Source of the DNA: Plectrocnemia conspersa
Lineage: Eukaryota; Arthropoda; Insecta; Trichoptera; Polycentropodidae
Length of the DNA: 64,000 nucleotides
Reading direction: 5' to 3'
Assembly (NCBI GenBank): GCA_009617715.1
Contig: VTFK01000288.1
Span: forward strand, 124,001 to 188,000
In this document: positions 51,630 to 63,100 of the stretch, piece by piece
Numbering within the stretch: the stretch's first letter is position 1
Layout of the letters: every line of letters begins with the position of its first letter
Made by a program: the position numbers and the translations under genes
Notes under the pieces: generated by a model
Seen by the model: the letters and a program-made list of their open reading frames with translations, nothing else
Database searches by the model: none
What the model was told of the DNA's origin: nothing

Positions 51630-52670
51630 AAATAAATAAAATAAATTGATAGATTGAACTTTGTATATTGATGATTTAATGCCTGATAAAATGCTTTAGA
51701 AATACTTTTCTGCGAATTGCTACAATTTTATTGCCATTAAATGTGTTATGTGCGATAAAAAAATAGTCATGGCAACTGTGTTATATTGATGAAATAGTAC
51801 ACATTTTGGTAAAATTGATCAGGAAAAATCGCTTATTGTTTATTTATTTAAAAAGAAATATTATCTTTTTTTAGGAAAGATTTTTCCGACCTTGGCCCAT
51901 TACGGAAGCAATATTGCTTTTTATGGAGACGGCTAATTTTTATTCTATCATTCTTTCGCTGCTTTGATTAATCTAGTTGTAGTTAATCTATATATCATAG
52001 AGTCATTAGGATCAGCATCATAACGAGTCACGTTTCTGATCTTTGACACAACCTCTTTGACACAAATCTCATTGCTCAAAATATTTTAGAGAAAAAATCA
52101 TGCACTCTATTTTTTATTAAAACTTAATTTACCAATCAACCATTAATATATTAAAAATAATATATGATAGCACTTGATACGATGAATATTCTCAGTGTCT
52201 TATCTTCTATGTTTAAAATCAACTAACCACTTTTTACCATTTTTAATAAAAGATTATGTGTATAAAATATTTGTAATTTATCTTAGGAATTTGTTATGAT
52301 GTAAATTTTTTTTTGTGCATTTTGTGTTTACACTTTTATGAAATTCATTGAACTTTTTAATTCAGAAATATAAGAAAAATCACACATAAGCTTTCCATAT
52401 GTATAACCCCATGATTTTTCAGTGCTTCTTCTCTATCTAGAGTCTATTTTAATAAAAGGCAAAAATGATATTTGATGTACATATATTTAATATAAATTAT
52501 TTAATAGATGTTACAGATATTTAATGTAACATATCCAGGTTGCATATGCCATAAAATTAATGTTATAGATTGTTCATTTATATAAATCATATTATGCTTA
52601 ATTTTCAGTAGAGCTTTAATTGTATTTACTATGCAACAATAGGAAAATGTTACTGTGCAATCTTAATGTC
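51630..52670. other. AT-rich intronic spacer
   Basis: Beyond the tail of repeat copy D no gene or further repeat is visible. Confidence 0.4.
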
Positions 52671-52679
52671 ATCTAGATT

Positions 52680-53340
52680 TGGAAAACATCTTCAATTGTG
52701 CATAATGCGCTTTACAATCAGCCCGAGTCCCTACAGCGGCAAATGAGATTTCCGCTGATTACCTGAATGCAAAAAGGCTCACACAAAAGCCCTTCGGTCG
52801 AGGTTAGAGGTTAGCGACCGCGCTTCTTCAAAGATCCACCATCGTTCGGTTCTCATATTTTGCATTCTAAAAATATCATCCGCGGCCACAGCCACCGCAT
52901 TCCCGAGGCCGCACTGCGGGTTATCTCCATTAGCACATTATCTATGTGTAAGATCACGATGTTCCGGACAATGGCAGGATACTGGGGAGAGAGAGAGAAG
53001 CCCCAGGCTCCGGACCGCATGGATATCATGACTAAGATACAAGTCCTGCCGGGCTCTAAAATACGCCTTATCCCTCAATTAATACTCGGACGCGATCGTG
53101 CTATGTTTATTCCGATACATTGTCCATGCGAAACGGACAACATTTATCACGCGGCTCTATTGTTGTTATTAATAATATTTTTTAATAAATACAGGACTTG
53201 TGATGTTCTGAAATTTATCATGTCGGTGTTAGTTATCGATTGTGAGCTTTGCTTATTAAGAATTGACACATGAACGCGAATCGTGCGTTGAATATTAATC
53301 GACCGAAATTTTGTCTTTCGGCACTTTGAAGTTTAATAAA
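52680..53340. promoter_or_regulatory. GC-richer block within the intron
   Basis: Contains the longest non-transposon open frame of the window (137 codons, 52860-53273) with no domain. A short hydrophobic run at its end comes from T-rich DNA. No splice sites frame it and its start lacks a promoter, so I treat the block as non-coding. Confidence 0.3.
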
Positions 53341-53519
53341 ATGCAGTTATCGAAAATATAAAATACACTTTGTTAAAGGTTAAAATACTGGCTCTTATGT
53401 ATATTAAAGATTTATATTAAAAAAATATGTTTTAGAGTTCACTATAATTTATTTATAATTTAGTGGCGCTTAATAATATAATACCATTTCATATAAAATA
53501 TATAATTAATAACGTAATA

Positions 53520-54300
53520 CATTTTGTTACATATTAACGTGATACATACGAGGCACATTTAAGGTCAATGTCTTGCATTGTTATACACACACGTTGGAAT
53601 TTTTCTTCCACGAAATTATTACATAATGAATTGTTTACGTGAAAAGAGATTTCACGCTTGGCTACCGCGCATGCGCAGATTATACACGCGATTACCATTT
53701 TCATATTACGAGTCACTAACATCGCGATTTTCGTGAGATTTTCTCAATGAAATGATACATCTATTATATTAACACATATCCGATGAGTAATATCGATCTA
53801 TTTGATAATATTGGCATTTTTATCGAGTGTAAAACATTCGATCGCGAAAATATTTCTTTGCCGTACAGGTGGTGTTGTGCGTGAACTCGATGCCATTGTT
53901 TTGTGATGTAACAATGAAGTGTTTCCCACGTTTGTTTCACTTGTTCACGGAAGATGATGATGATGATGCACTATGAGCGAGTTTTTGCATGTAAAAGTAT
54001 GCGCGATCATTCGCCGTGACAATGGTTAAGCAAATTAATATGGACGATGTTGTTGCAAAAAAATCAACATTGCGCACACTTACACTATCGGGCGAGGTCT
54101 TATTTTTTTTTAATCTGTGCAGAATTACAGATGAAAAAATCAAGCAGGTATTCAGCGTAGAGAATCTCTCGATTTTATTATGTGCTGAACGCTCCGTAGC
54201 GCACGGAAATCTTGGATATTGTGAAAAAAGCAAAAATTATCATGTAATGCATGGGCATTTGTACTGAAGTGAACTTTATAAGTTTACATATACATATTCA
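53520..54300. promoter_or_regulatory. GC-richer block upstream of ratchet site 2
   Basis: Higher-complexity sequence with overlapping open frames on opposite strands (53937-54233 and 54016-54267) and no domain. It ends about 110 bp before the recursive splice site. Confidence 0.28.
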
Positions 54301-54390
54301 TGCGAGCTTGAGAGCAACACCCTAGAATTATATAATAATAAATATTATGCATGCGTAGTATTGTAATATGATACTTTATTTAATATTTAA

Positions 54391-54426
54391 TTAATGTATT
54401 TATTTTCATTTTTTGCAGGTGAGTTA
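54391..54426 (+). promoter_or_regulatory. Recursive splice site (ratchet point) 2
   Basis: A branch-point-like TTAAT at 54391-54395 leads into a T-rich tract and TTTTTTGCAG ending at 54418. GTGAGTTA follows at once from 54419. The arrangement repeats that of site 1 and lies 13.67 kb beyond it on the same strand. Confidence 0.6.
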
Positions 54427-54639
54427 TTCATACATGAATTAACTGTCAAACATATCGACTTTCATCAACGTACTCAATCAGTTTGGTAAGATTTATATCA
54501 TAGGTAAATATATATATAAAATTACTATTTACTTATGAGTAGTAAAGAGCTGAATTTTCGTTCTATTTTCGCGAGAGTTTTTTTGTCTTCCACACAATTG
54601 ATCTTTAGTACTGACTATCAAATATACAGCGTTGAGAAG

Positions 54640-55620
54640 TTAAAGACAGGTGTTCTTCTGAGCCTAATTCGACTTTTGATTTAATTTTAAAGGATTGCGA
54701 CGGCAGTCTCGCTGCTATTTTTGATCTGCTTTTCAATACATCAGCATTTCCTGATTTTTATTAATGCAGAAAAGTCACACTTATTCATACAAATAGTAAA
54801 GAACTATAGAAGCAAACGCTATTATGTCAGCTCCTGCTTAATTTTTCGAATTATTTTAAATCACTTTCGGCAAGTTTTAATGAACCAAAAGCATTGTTTA
54901 CGTCCTGTTTGTTCCACTGTTATTAATCTTCTGGCTTTCACCAACACAGTGACAACATCTTTTGATGCAGTAATTTGAGTAGATGTAGTAAATACATATT
55001 TTGAGAAGGCCTTTGACAAGGTTTGTCATGTTATATAAATAAAAAAAAATAACTTCAGCGATTATGGATAGTTTGCAACTCACTTCAAAAGTCCCTTTGC
55101 TCTTCGCGTTATTCAATATTGACATAAATACAGCAGTTACAAATTTAATTTGCTTCTGTATGTAGATGATTTAACATTGTTTAAATGCATTCGATATGTT
55201 GCGGTGATTTAAATAAATCGTCTGGCGGAAAGTGTCATTTTCTTATTTATATTCGCCATTCTCGTTGGAAAATTTTTGGCTTAATAAACTTCCACTAAAA
55301 ATCTAAAACCACTTTGAAGAGCTAGGGAAGGAATGCATTTCACTTTCATGGTCTTCTTTGATACTTTCTTAAATGTTCGCAGCATTCTTAAATCAGGATC
55401 TATAATTTGAAATCCATGAATAAGCAATCTTAATCGGAAAACTTTATACAGGTATATTTTATAATTATTCATTGCTGTATCCCAGCGCCTTTATTTTAGG
55501 AGATGTTTTTATCTTACTTGTATTATATTTTTTGTGTACTGTAATAATACTGTGAACTATTTTTTTATTATCGTGACGCGTTTAAGGTAACCTGTTAGTT
55601 GACAATAGACTCAATTGATT
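54640..55620 (+). pseudogene. Heavily decayed LINE fragment (Jockey superfamily), second copy
   Basis: The fragment begins upstream of the palm domain (KDCDGSLAAIFDLLF from about 54690), continues through STVINLLAFTNTV (about 54910) and FEKAFDKVCH (from 55003), and reaches a mutated active-site box, YVDD, at 55159-55170. Later words matching copy 1 include ILKSGSII and the end sequence with GGTAACCTGTTAG near 55590. Many frameshifts, stops and deletions separate these. It has the same orientation as copy 1 and starts further 5' in the protein, so it is a separate, older insertion. Confidence 0.78.
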
Positions 55621-56080
55621 TAAAATTTAATTGTGAATAATTTTAAATATCAATATCAAATTTAAATGGTTAAAATATTATTATTGCCAAAGTTAATTGT
55701 AAAAAGATAATGATGATATATTTTTTTGAGAAACATTGACTAAATTTATTGTATTAAAATAAATTATTTAAATTAAAATATTATTAATTATAAATAAATA
55801 TAAATAATTTTTAACATTAACTAATTTATTAAATAATATTATATTTTAATCTCAACGACTATTTAGAATGTTATGCTTGGTAATATATATTCCATATAAT
55901 AAGTACTAGCTGTAAATTTACTATGAAATATATGATTCAATTTTTTCTTGGTAACCTTATAGCACACATAAAAAATATATTGGCATAGATTTTATCATAC
56001 TGTTACATACATATCTTTTATTGTTTTCGTCAATCTTGTCAGTAAAATACCTACCAAGGCAGTCCGAGATACAGTTAGTT
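55621..56080. other. AT-rich intronic spacer
   Basis: No gene or repeat is visible. Confidence 0.4.
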
Positions 56081-56790
56081 ATTTAATCAAACGCTTGCAG
56101 ACTTCAACGTATCGAAGTGAGAGAGATAAAGTCTGAGCAGCGAAGGCAAACGCGCGGTCGACGAACCTTCTGTATAATATTTTTTATCTCATAACTTATT
56201 TACACACCGGATCGAATCAATTCAAGGGCCATTTTTGTTTGCGAGCCAATATCGACTCTCCAGCTGCAATTGTATAGTAGTGCAATCTCGTTTATGGTAA
56301 TAAGCCTTGTTGGAATCATCGTTTGCGGTCAAACATTTGCAATTCGCTCCGCTCTTTTTCATTTAATCTTATTGTCAATTTTTTAATACCGATCATCACG
56401 TCGCCAGTTGTCAATCACTGGCGCAAGCACGTTTCACCCGCTCGAGTGCCGTCATTGTCAGACTACCACGTAACGAAACTTAATTTGTGAATCACAATGA
56501 GCGAGAAAATTGCTTTATAGCGTATGTCATTCCCATTACTTTTTTGCTCGGCGTCCTCCTCGTTATTCCCCTTTTTATTGCCCCAGTACGGTGCAGGTGA
56601 TAAATTTTATATCCTCTCTTACTTCCGTGTGAGTGTGTATGTTTTTTTTTTCGTCCCTGTTTTTCCCCGTTTTCCTTTCGTGTCAGAGATGAATTCTGAA
56701 TCATGCCTTTGGGAACGTGTCCTAGTGGAACTTTCTCCTTTTTCTTCAACTGTATAAAGGTTAATGACACGCGAACAATAATATACAGGG
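56081..56790. promoter_or_regulatory. GC-richer block within the intron
   Basis: About 700 bp of higher-complexity DNA including CGCGGTCG and a pyrimidine-rich patch near 56530-56690. Overlapping frames on both strands lack domains. Confidence 0.28.
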
Positions 56791-57199
56791 CGAATACGGA
56801 ATATGCTGCAAATAACTAATGAGCTATTAAGGTCTATATATGTTTAGCAGTATTATCATTTATTATCAATTATATTCAATTTAATTTAAAATTTCGTTCG
56901 ATTAACTTTGATAAGCTTTTTCTTATATCATCAATATCAAGTTGAGCTTTTAAGAAATAAATATGATTTTTGTATTTATTTACTTTCAATAGTTTTAGTA
57001 CAAAGATCAAAGTTCTGCACATTTTATACAAAAATAAATGTATTTTAATTTAAGTTAAATACATGTAAATATATGAAAAAATAAACCATCAGCTTTATAT
57101 ATGATATAATAAAATATACAAAAATCGATTTTACATAAAACATAAATATAAAAGGAAGAAGATTTCATGTAGATCAGATTAAAAATTAATGCACGAATA
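56791..57199. other. AT-rich intronic spacer
   Basis: No gene or repeat is visible. Confidence 0.4.
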
Positions 57200-58780
57200 A
57201 GCATCTACAAGGTTAGCGTAAATCACTTTATTGAACCAACGTCAACAACCTCCTCTTTTTTGCATCTCGGAATTCGATCGGATAGTATAACGTAATACAA
57301 AAAAAACGCAATCGAACTATACCGATGATCGGCCGCAATCTACAAGAGGTAATTTCCTCTGATTTTTCTGTACAAGCAAATGTGCATTTCGATCGTACAG
57401 ATCCGTCAATCACGTGGTCGATCTTCGATTTTCAATAGATTCAACAACGTCAGATTATCCTGATAATGCCGATTCACCCTGACGTTTCATATGCAGAATA
57501 TCGTGATTGAAACTGAATTTTGGTTGAATCATCGCATGCGAAAATGTTTGACATCTTTATATTTATTGATTTATATTGATGAACCTTAAAAATGCGATGC
57601 GCTAATAAGACAACGTGATGGATGAAAATCGCCTTCGGCTGTTTGACTTGATTGATTTTTAGAAGCGTCGGTACACTTTGAAGGCTATGTACCGTTAATG
57701 TTGCTAAGGAAAAAATCTCACTTAACAGCAAATAGGATTAAGACAGGATACAAGACCATTGAGCGCTGATTATGTGGTTCGATATGCAAATATCTGCATA
57801 TTTTATACATTATACAAATGTCGTTCTATTGAAGAATTTTACATGCTCGATACACCTAACTTCCGCCATTATCTAAATTATTTTGATAAATCGTTTCTTC
57901 ATCTCGGCATTGAAGTAATCACGTTTATTTTTTATACTTCCGACCTTAGCGCATGTATACAACGACGGCTATTATCCCTAACAGTTTTAAAGCCATTTAG
58001 CCATACACTAATTTAGGCTAGTATCAATTTCAAACGAAAGTGTATAATTGCAGCTGTGGTTAATGTGCCGTGAAACTTTGGATGTAGTTGGCTCGTTTGT
58101 CTATTAATTAGATCCGGCGTGTCACCTTGATGCTGTGCAACTGAGGATTCATTTTATTATTATATTTTATAGACTAGTGTTTTAATTAATATTTTCCCAT
58201 AAACACTAATTACCTTAGCGGCATTTCTCCAGAGAAAGAGGAATCATTAATCTTAATTATAAAGGCGGGCGATAAATCACGTCCTTTTCATAATAGGGCT
58301 CCGTCGGGTTGAGCTTCACTGATTTCTGCGTTTCGTTTGGCGCCGCTGCATCCTGCAGTATCGAGAAAGCTCTGCTCGAACGGCCGTGCAAAATTGGGGG
58401 AGAGCTTTTTCGAGACCGAGGGGGTCGAGTTACCAAAAGCGTTGCGGCTTTTTCATAAGAAACTCTCCGGCGGTCTGGTAATCAACACAAGGCTTCGAGA
58501 AATATCTCGTCTCGGTGTCTTGCGAGTCTGCGGCTGTTCTGGGAATGCCTCATGCATAGCAGGTGAACAATTGTCGAAGAAGAAAAAATAATAGATATGT
58601 ACTACATGAGCACATTTCGACACGTATTCGTACGAACAAATTGCTTCTAATTCACGAATCACGATTTTCAACGAACGCCGTGATTTATTCAAAGTGTACA
58701 CAAACAATAACGCGAGCATCATGTGACTTTTAGTTAACATTGGAACATAATAAATAAAGCCTATATGTCGCTCATGATCA
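57200..58780. promoter_or_regulatory. Extended GC-richer region within the intron
   Basis: About 1.6 kb, densest at 58290-58560. Frames of 60-111 codons on both strands overlap and carry no domain. Its size and its place among similar blocks suggest an enhancer cluster. Confidence 0.3.
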
Positions 58781-59934
58781 TTAGTCACTATATATATATA
58801 TGATCAAATAAATTAGTCTTAGTGAAAATGTTTTAAGATTTGAATCGATAAGCAGGCATTTAAATTGTGAATTAACTCACTTTACTTTTTAATAGTATTT
58901 TGCTCACAGCTAAAAAATAGCAAGACAGTATAAAAAAGTATCTCAAGAAAATTATTAACCACATTCTCACTAAAAGGACTGAAAATTCTTAAAAATACAT
59001 TTAGTTTTAACTATATTATATTTTGATATCCATAGAAAAAAAATGTTTTTTTAAAATAATAGAGGCTAAAAAACATATGTTACTATTCCTTACATTAAAA
59101 TAGTTATACTAAGAAATGAAATTTGAATAGCATTAGATACTAGGTTCAGTCGTTAAATGTTCAGTTATTTTAGTTTGTGAGTCTATTTTTAAATTAAATG
59201 AATAAGTTATATTTTGACTGAATATTGGTATTTTAATACATAGCGATAATATGCATCGAAAAAATTATGGAACATAAAATGGCTCTTTAAAAATATGTTT
59301 AACAGACATTTGCTTAAATAAATAGCCAGTAACTAAAATAAATCAGTTTTTATACAGTCAGTTAGTAATGTAGGGTATTTCTAAAATTAAACAGTTAATT
59401 ATAATTTAACTAAATATTGGTATTTGAACACTGTACCAAGTATTAAATGTCATTGATTTCCAGACTTTTCAGTTTAAAAATTAGTGACATCTATATAATT
59501 AAGAATAAATTATTATTATGCGTAATATAAGTTATAAATAATAAATGTAACTTTGCAGCCGGGGCTATTTTTTTTAATAATAAAATTCTTAAACTTTTGA
59601 CTTGAAATAATATTCCTTATTCCAATCTTAGTGTTAAATAAATAGTAGCTTAGATTAATCGTCTATAGATTAATTAGCATTAGCAAAACGGTCAGATATT
59701 ATATTAAATGGTCAGTACTTTGAGTAATTATAATATAATCTGTTTTTTAATATCAAATGTTATGTTTTAAAATTAAATAATAAGACATATTTTGTACTAT
59801 TGTTAGTATTAGAACGAAAAACTAAGCTTTGTGTTGGTATAAATTATGCATTATGAAATGACTATGTATGACTAAAATGAAAAATATTATTTAATTTTTT
59901 TTCAACATAATTTTTTTATTTTTTTAAACTTAGG
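58781..59934. other. AT-rich intronic spacer with faint tandem repetition
   Basis: The words TTTTGACTGAATATTGGTAT (59213) and TTTAACTAAATATTGGTAT (59404) with related CAGT-rich lead-ins suggest a decayed unit of about 190 bp repeated two or three times between 59140 and 59800. No gene is visible. Confidence 0.3.
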
Positions 59935-60320
59935 TTTTCTCTCTCGATGTTTCGATAAAAATGTCTTTTGGTATCTGCAGAAAAAAATTTTGGAGCAGGT
60001 TTTTAATTATCATATAAATTAATAAAAACTGAATTGAACGCAAAAAAATCTAAAAAAAAATTAAAACAATAAACTGTAATAATTTACAATAATAATATGT
60101 ATATATCCGCATAAAAATAGTTGCTAAAGTTTGCTTGATTGAAATGAACTAATTAAATATATAATCAATTTTTGTGTGCAATATAATAATATATCCGCAT
60201 AAAAAGCTTTCTTGATTGAAATTAACTAACTCTATTTATACGGCAAATGAAAAAAATGCACTAAAATTATATTCCTGTGGATGTCGAAAGACATTTTTGG
60301 CGAAACGTCGAAAGAAAAAT
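59935..60320. mobile_element. MITE-like element with 36-bp inverted ends and an internal duplication
   Basis: The left end at 59935-59970, with GATGTTTCGATAAAAATGTC inside it, is mirrored at 60285-60320 by AAAGACATTTTT followed by CGAAACGTCGAAAG. About three quarters of the 36 positions match. Between them TATCCGCATAAAAA (60104 and 60192) and CTTGATTGAAAT-AACTAA (60134 and 60210) form a direct repeat of about 88-bp period. No coding sequence and no certain target duplication are visible, so the superfamily is unknown. Confidence 0.45.
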
Positions 60321-61080
60321 TCGTAAATATGAAAGTATGTTCATAAAAAATTTACATTTAATCCATTTATTTTATAAATTTAAATATGCATGCAATGGTA
60401 AAATAAATTAGTTTTAATATTATCGGTATGACGGTTAATAAATGCAATCGGAGTTTAACTGCAGTTTATGACTAAGTTACTGCCCATATATTAATAATAA
60501 TACTGACAGTTTTATTTAAAAGCTACTGGCTATTTCATCTTAAAATAACTTTGTTGCTATAAATAATAAGGAATGTAGGCAATCGTTTTTCAATGAAATA
60601 TTAAAGTAATAGTTTTACATTTAAATGACAATAAAGTCATTTTTATCTTATTTTAATATGTAAAATTAAAACGATAAACATTTTAAAATTTGTATAAATC
60701 AGGCAACTATCATTAAAAAAATATTTATTTCATTAAAACAATTTATCGTGTTTTTTTTTATATTAACGATTTTCTAAGAAAATAAAATTCTGTGCTACTT
60801 TTAAAAGCACTTGCAAGTTTATGACTATTTATCTAAAAAAAACACTTATTAATTTATTTTAAAATTGCTATTAAAAATTCTTTTGGGAAAATAAAAAAAT
60901 GTTATTTTATAAAATATTTATCGATATCTTAAAATGTTGAATCATGTATTTTTATATTATGTCAAAGCCTTAGACTTTTAGATCAGGGAGAGTCAAGCTT
61001 ATATAATAATAATATAAATTTTAGGATTAAATAAATATTTTATATTTTTATTATAGTATATTAATTTAAAATACTATATC
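60321..61080. other. AT-rich intronic spacer
   Basis: No gene is visible. A lone relative of the tandem-array motif, GTGCTACTTTTAAAAGCAC, lies at about 60793-60811. Confidence 0.4.
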
Positions 61081-61640
61081 CTGTTATGGGTGGCCAGAAT
61101 CATGAATACTGCATAAGAGTCTCTCTTAATTTGTTGCTTTTTTTTTTTCGTTTGCGGCAAACACCAAAGATTCCCATGAGCGTATGCGTTCAATTAATAA
61201 TTAGCGGGAAGATTCTAATGAACAGACTTGACAGGCAGACAGGAAGGGAGCGTCTGTTTCGGGTGGTTTGGCCCTTATAATTCAATACAACTCGCTGAAG
61301 TGGTCTATAGAATATATTTTTTGAAACACAATCTTATCTACATATGAATGAGATAATCGAACGGAAATATTATTAAAATAAAAAAGTTAATCCCGAATGC
61401 CCCTTCGCAGTTATTATGCTATATACTTAATCGTACACGTTGCGGTACAAAACCGGTCGTGGGACGTATAAAATACCAGCAAATTTGTATTTGATATTTA
61501 AATAAATTATCCGGTGTAAGTAATTTAACCCGTTGGCTACCGTTTATAGCTAAATACGTATAATAAATGAGGGAACGTTAACGCTGAGCGCCTCGGGACC
61601 GATATACGAGAACTTACTGTATTTTTTTATGTAATAATAT
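61080..61640. promoter_or_regulatory. GC-richer block within the intron
   Basis: Moderately GC-rich sequence with CpG-containing words at 61435-61470 and 61525-61610. The single 64-codon frame has no domain. Possible conserved non-coding DNA. Confidence 0.25.
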
Positions 61641-61999
61641 TTTTAAATTGTTATAACAGAATGTGACGTTGATTTTAAACACCTGTTGTATTTTTATGAT
61701 ACATAGAGACAGTACCGTAAATTAATCCGATGGAATGCACCGTGAATGAATTATTAAATTTGGGTTTCAATCAGATGGTTGATTAGGTTACGGTTACTTA
61801 ATAATCTATTTGATGTGGTTGATTATAAATAACGTTAATAATATATTGTAGAGTCGTGTTTTTATGCAGAATAGATGTAGTATGTCTGTGTTTATATGTA
61901 TGTATGTATGTATATGTTATATATAAATATTAATACGCACCCTTAAAAAAGTTCTATATAAGATTTAATTAGTCGTATTTTTATTGCTTAGTAATTAAA

Positions 62000-62490
62000 A
62001 CAAAGTTGTTATCACTAGATATTTTTTGGGTTGCTACAGTATTTTTCTAACGCTGCTGTTCCTATCAAAACTTCCTCGCTACACGGTGTTTTTCGCATAA
62101 GATCCCCTCTCCTAGTGTATAATATAGAACTGCGCCTCTGTAGTAGTAGATCTGGATTTTGTTCTCATGCTCTCACGAACAGATCGAAGAGTAAGGCAAA
62201 CACGGCTTATTATCGAACATACCTATATCAAACACAAGAGAGTCGAACATACACATACACGTATACCGCGGGGAGCACTTTAGAGACTGTTTGTATAGAA
62301 TAATTGTTCGCGCATGTACCCGAGTTATCCGAGATGAGTCTGTTGTGTGTGTGGTGGATAGTTGCATAACGTGCGTGCACTCCAGCATCCGCGTTGTGAA
62401 TGACGAAAGTGGCTTTTTTTGTGTTTGCATTCTCATTATACACCCGTTGTAGGTACTGACGTTTCGAATTTCGGTATATCGCAATATTTG
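62000..62490. promoter_or_regulatory. GC-richer block near the right edge
   Basis: Higher-complexity sequence crossed by overlapping frames on both strands (62031-62303 and 62173-62484) without domains. Candidate conserved non-coding sequence. Confidence 0.27.
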
Positions 62491-62496
62491 GACAGC

Positions 62497-63100
62497 GTGC
62501 TCGAGAGACGACTTGGAAACGCCTAACTGTAACGTGTTAAGTACGGAAGGACGTACCAGAGAAAAAATAATGATTTGCGATAAAAAAAAATGGGTGGTCG
62601 ATAGATAAGTGTATTTTACACAAATACTCGCTATGAAGTAATGCTGTAAAAGCTTTCACTGCACTTTAATAATATCAAATTTAACTAACGCGATATTGTG
62701 AATCAGTAATCTACCATTCTTGAGCATACACTTGAGCTTTAAAGCTCTAGACTCTGAGAATGTTAATGAAGAGATCATTGAGATAATCTAAAGTAGAAGT
62801 TTTAATTTAAATATATAAAAAAAACTATATTTGCAGAACATACGACTGAATATAATTGATTTATATGTAGTTAGGATTAAAAATATATGTATTATTATTT
62901 ATATTAAATTTATTACTTTTTTGATCATCGCAAATAGTGTGTTTTAAATATCTTTTTCACCCTAACCAATTTGTGCCTTCGAGAGGCTATTTGTAAACGC
63001 CTAGCTGTAACACACAGGAAGATTTTCCCGAGTATTTATAGAATAAAAAAATATGTAATGATCTGTTAAAAATTTAGACGTCCGATAGACACAATGGACA
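62497..63100 (+). repeat. Two diverged direct repeats of about 125 bp, 478 bp apart
   Basis: Unit 1 (about 62497-62620) and unit 2 (about 62973-63100) share, in order, GTGC..TCGAGAG, AAACGCCTARCTGTAAC (62517 and 62995), GGAAG, an A-rich stretch with TAATG, and a CGATAGA word (62599 and 63083). The copies are diverged but collinear, so this is a segmental tandem duplication or two fragments of one repeat. Confidence 0.6.

Larger units (their letters stand above)
50640..51720 (+). repeat. Interspersed repeat family, copy D, split by a hAT element
   Basis: The left part (about 50640-50957) matches copy B, including TGTAATAATAA, GCCACTGATT, CAGTCTGGTGT and TACTTAGTAGTTGTAA (50813-50828). The right part resumes after the hAT element, with AATGCCTGATAAAATGCTTT at about 51680 matching the end of copy B. 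The hAT insertion is therefore younger than this repeat. Confidence 0.55.

Noticed and set aside
52860..53273. 137-codon open frame, the longest outside the transposons
   Set aside because: No recognised domain, no promoter or splice sites around it, and the hydrophobic tail comes from a T-rich stretch. It reads as a chance frame in a GC-richer block.
61520..61610. TTAACCCGTTGGCTACCG as a piggyBac-like end
   Set aside because: The matching inverted end and second TTAA with the same sequence are absent; the nearby GTTAAC is not flanked by it.
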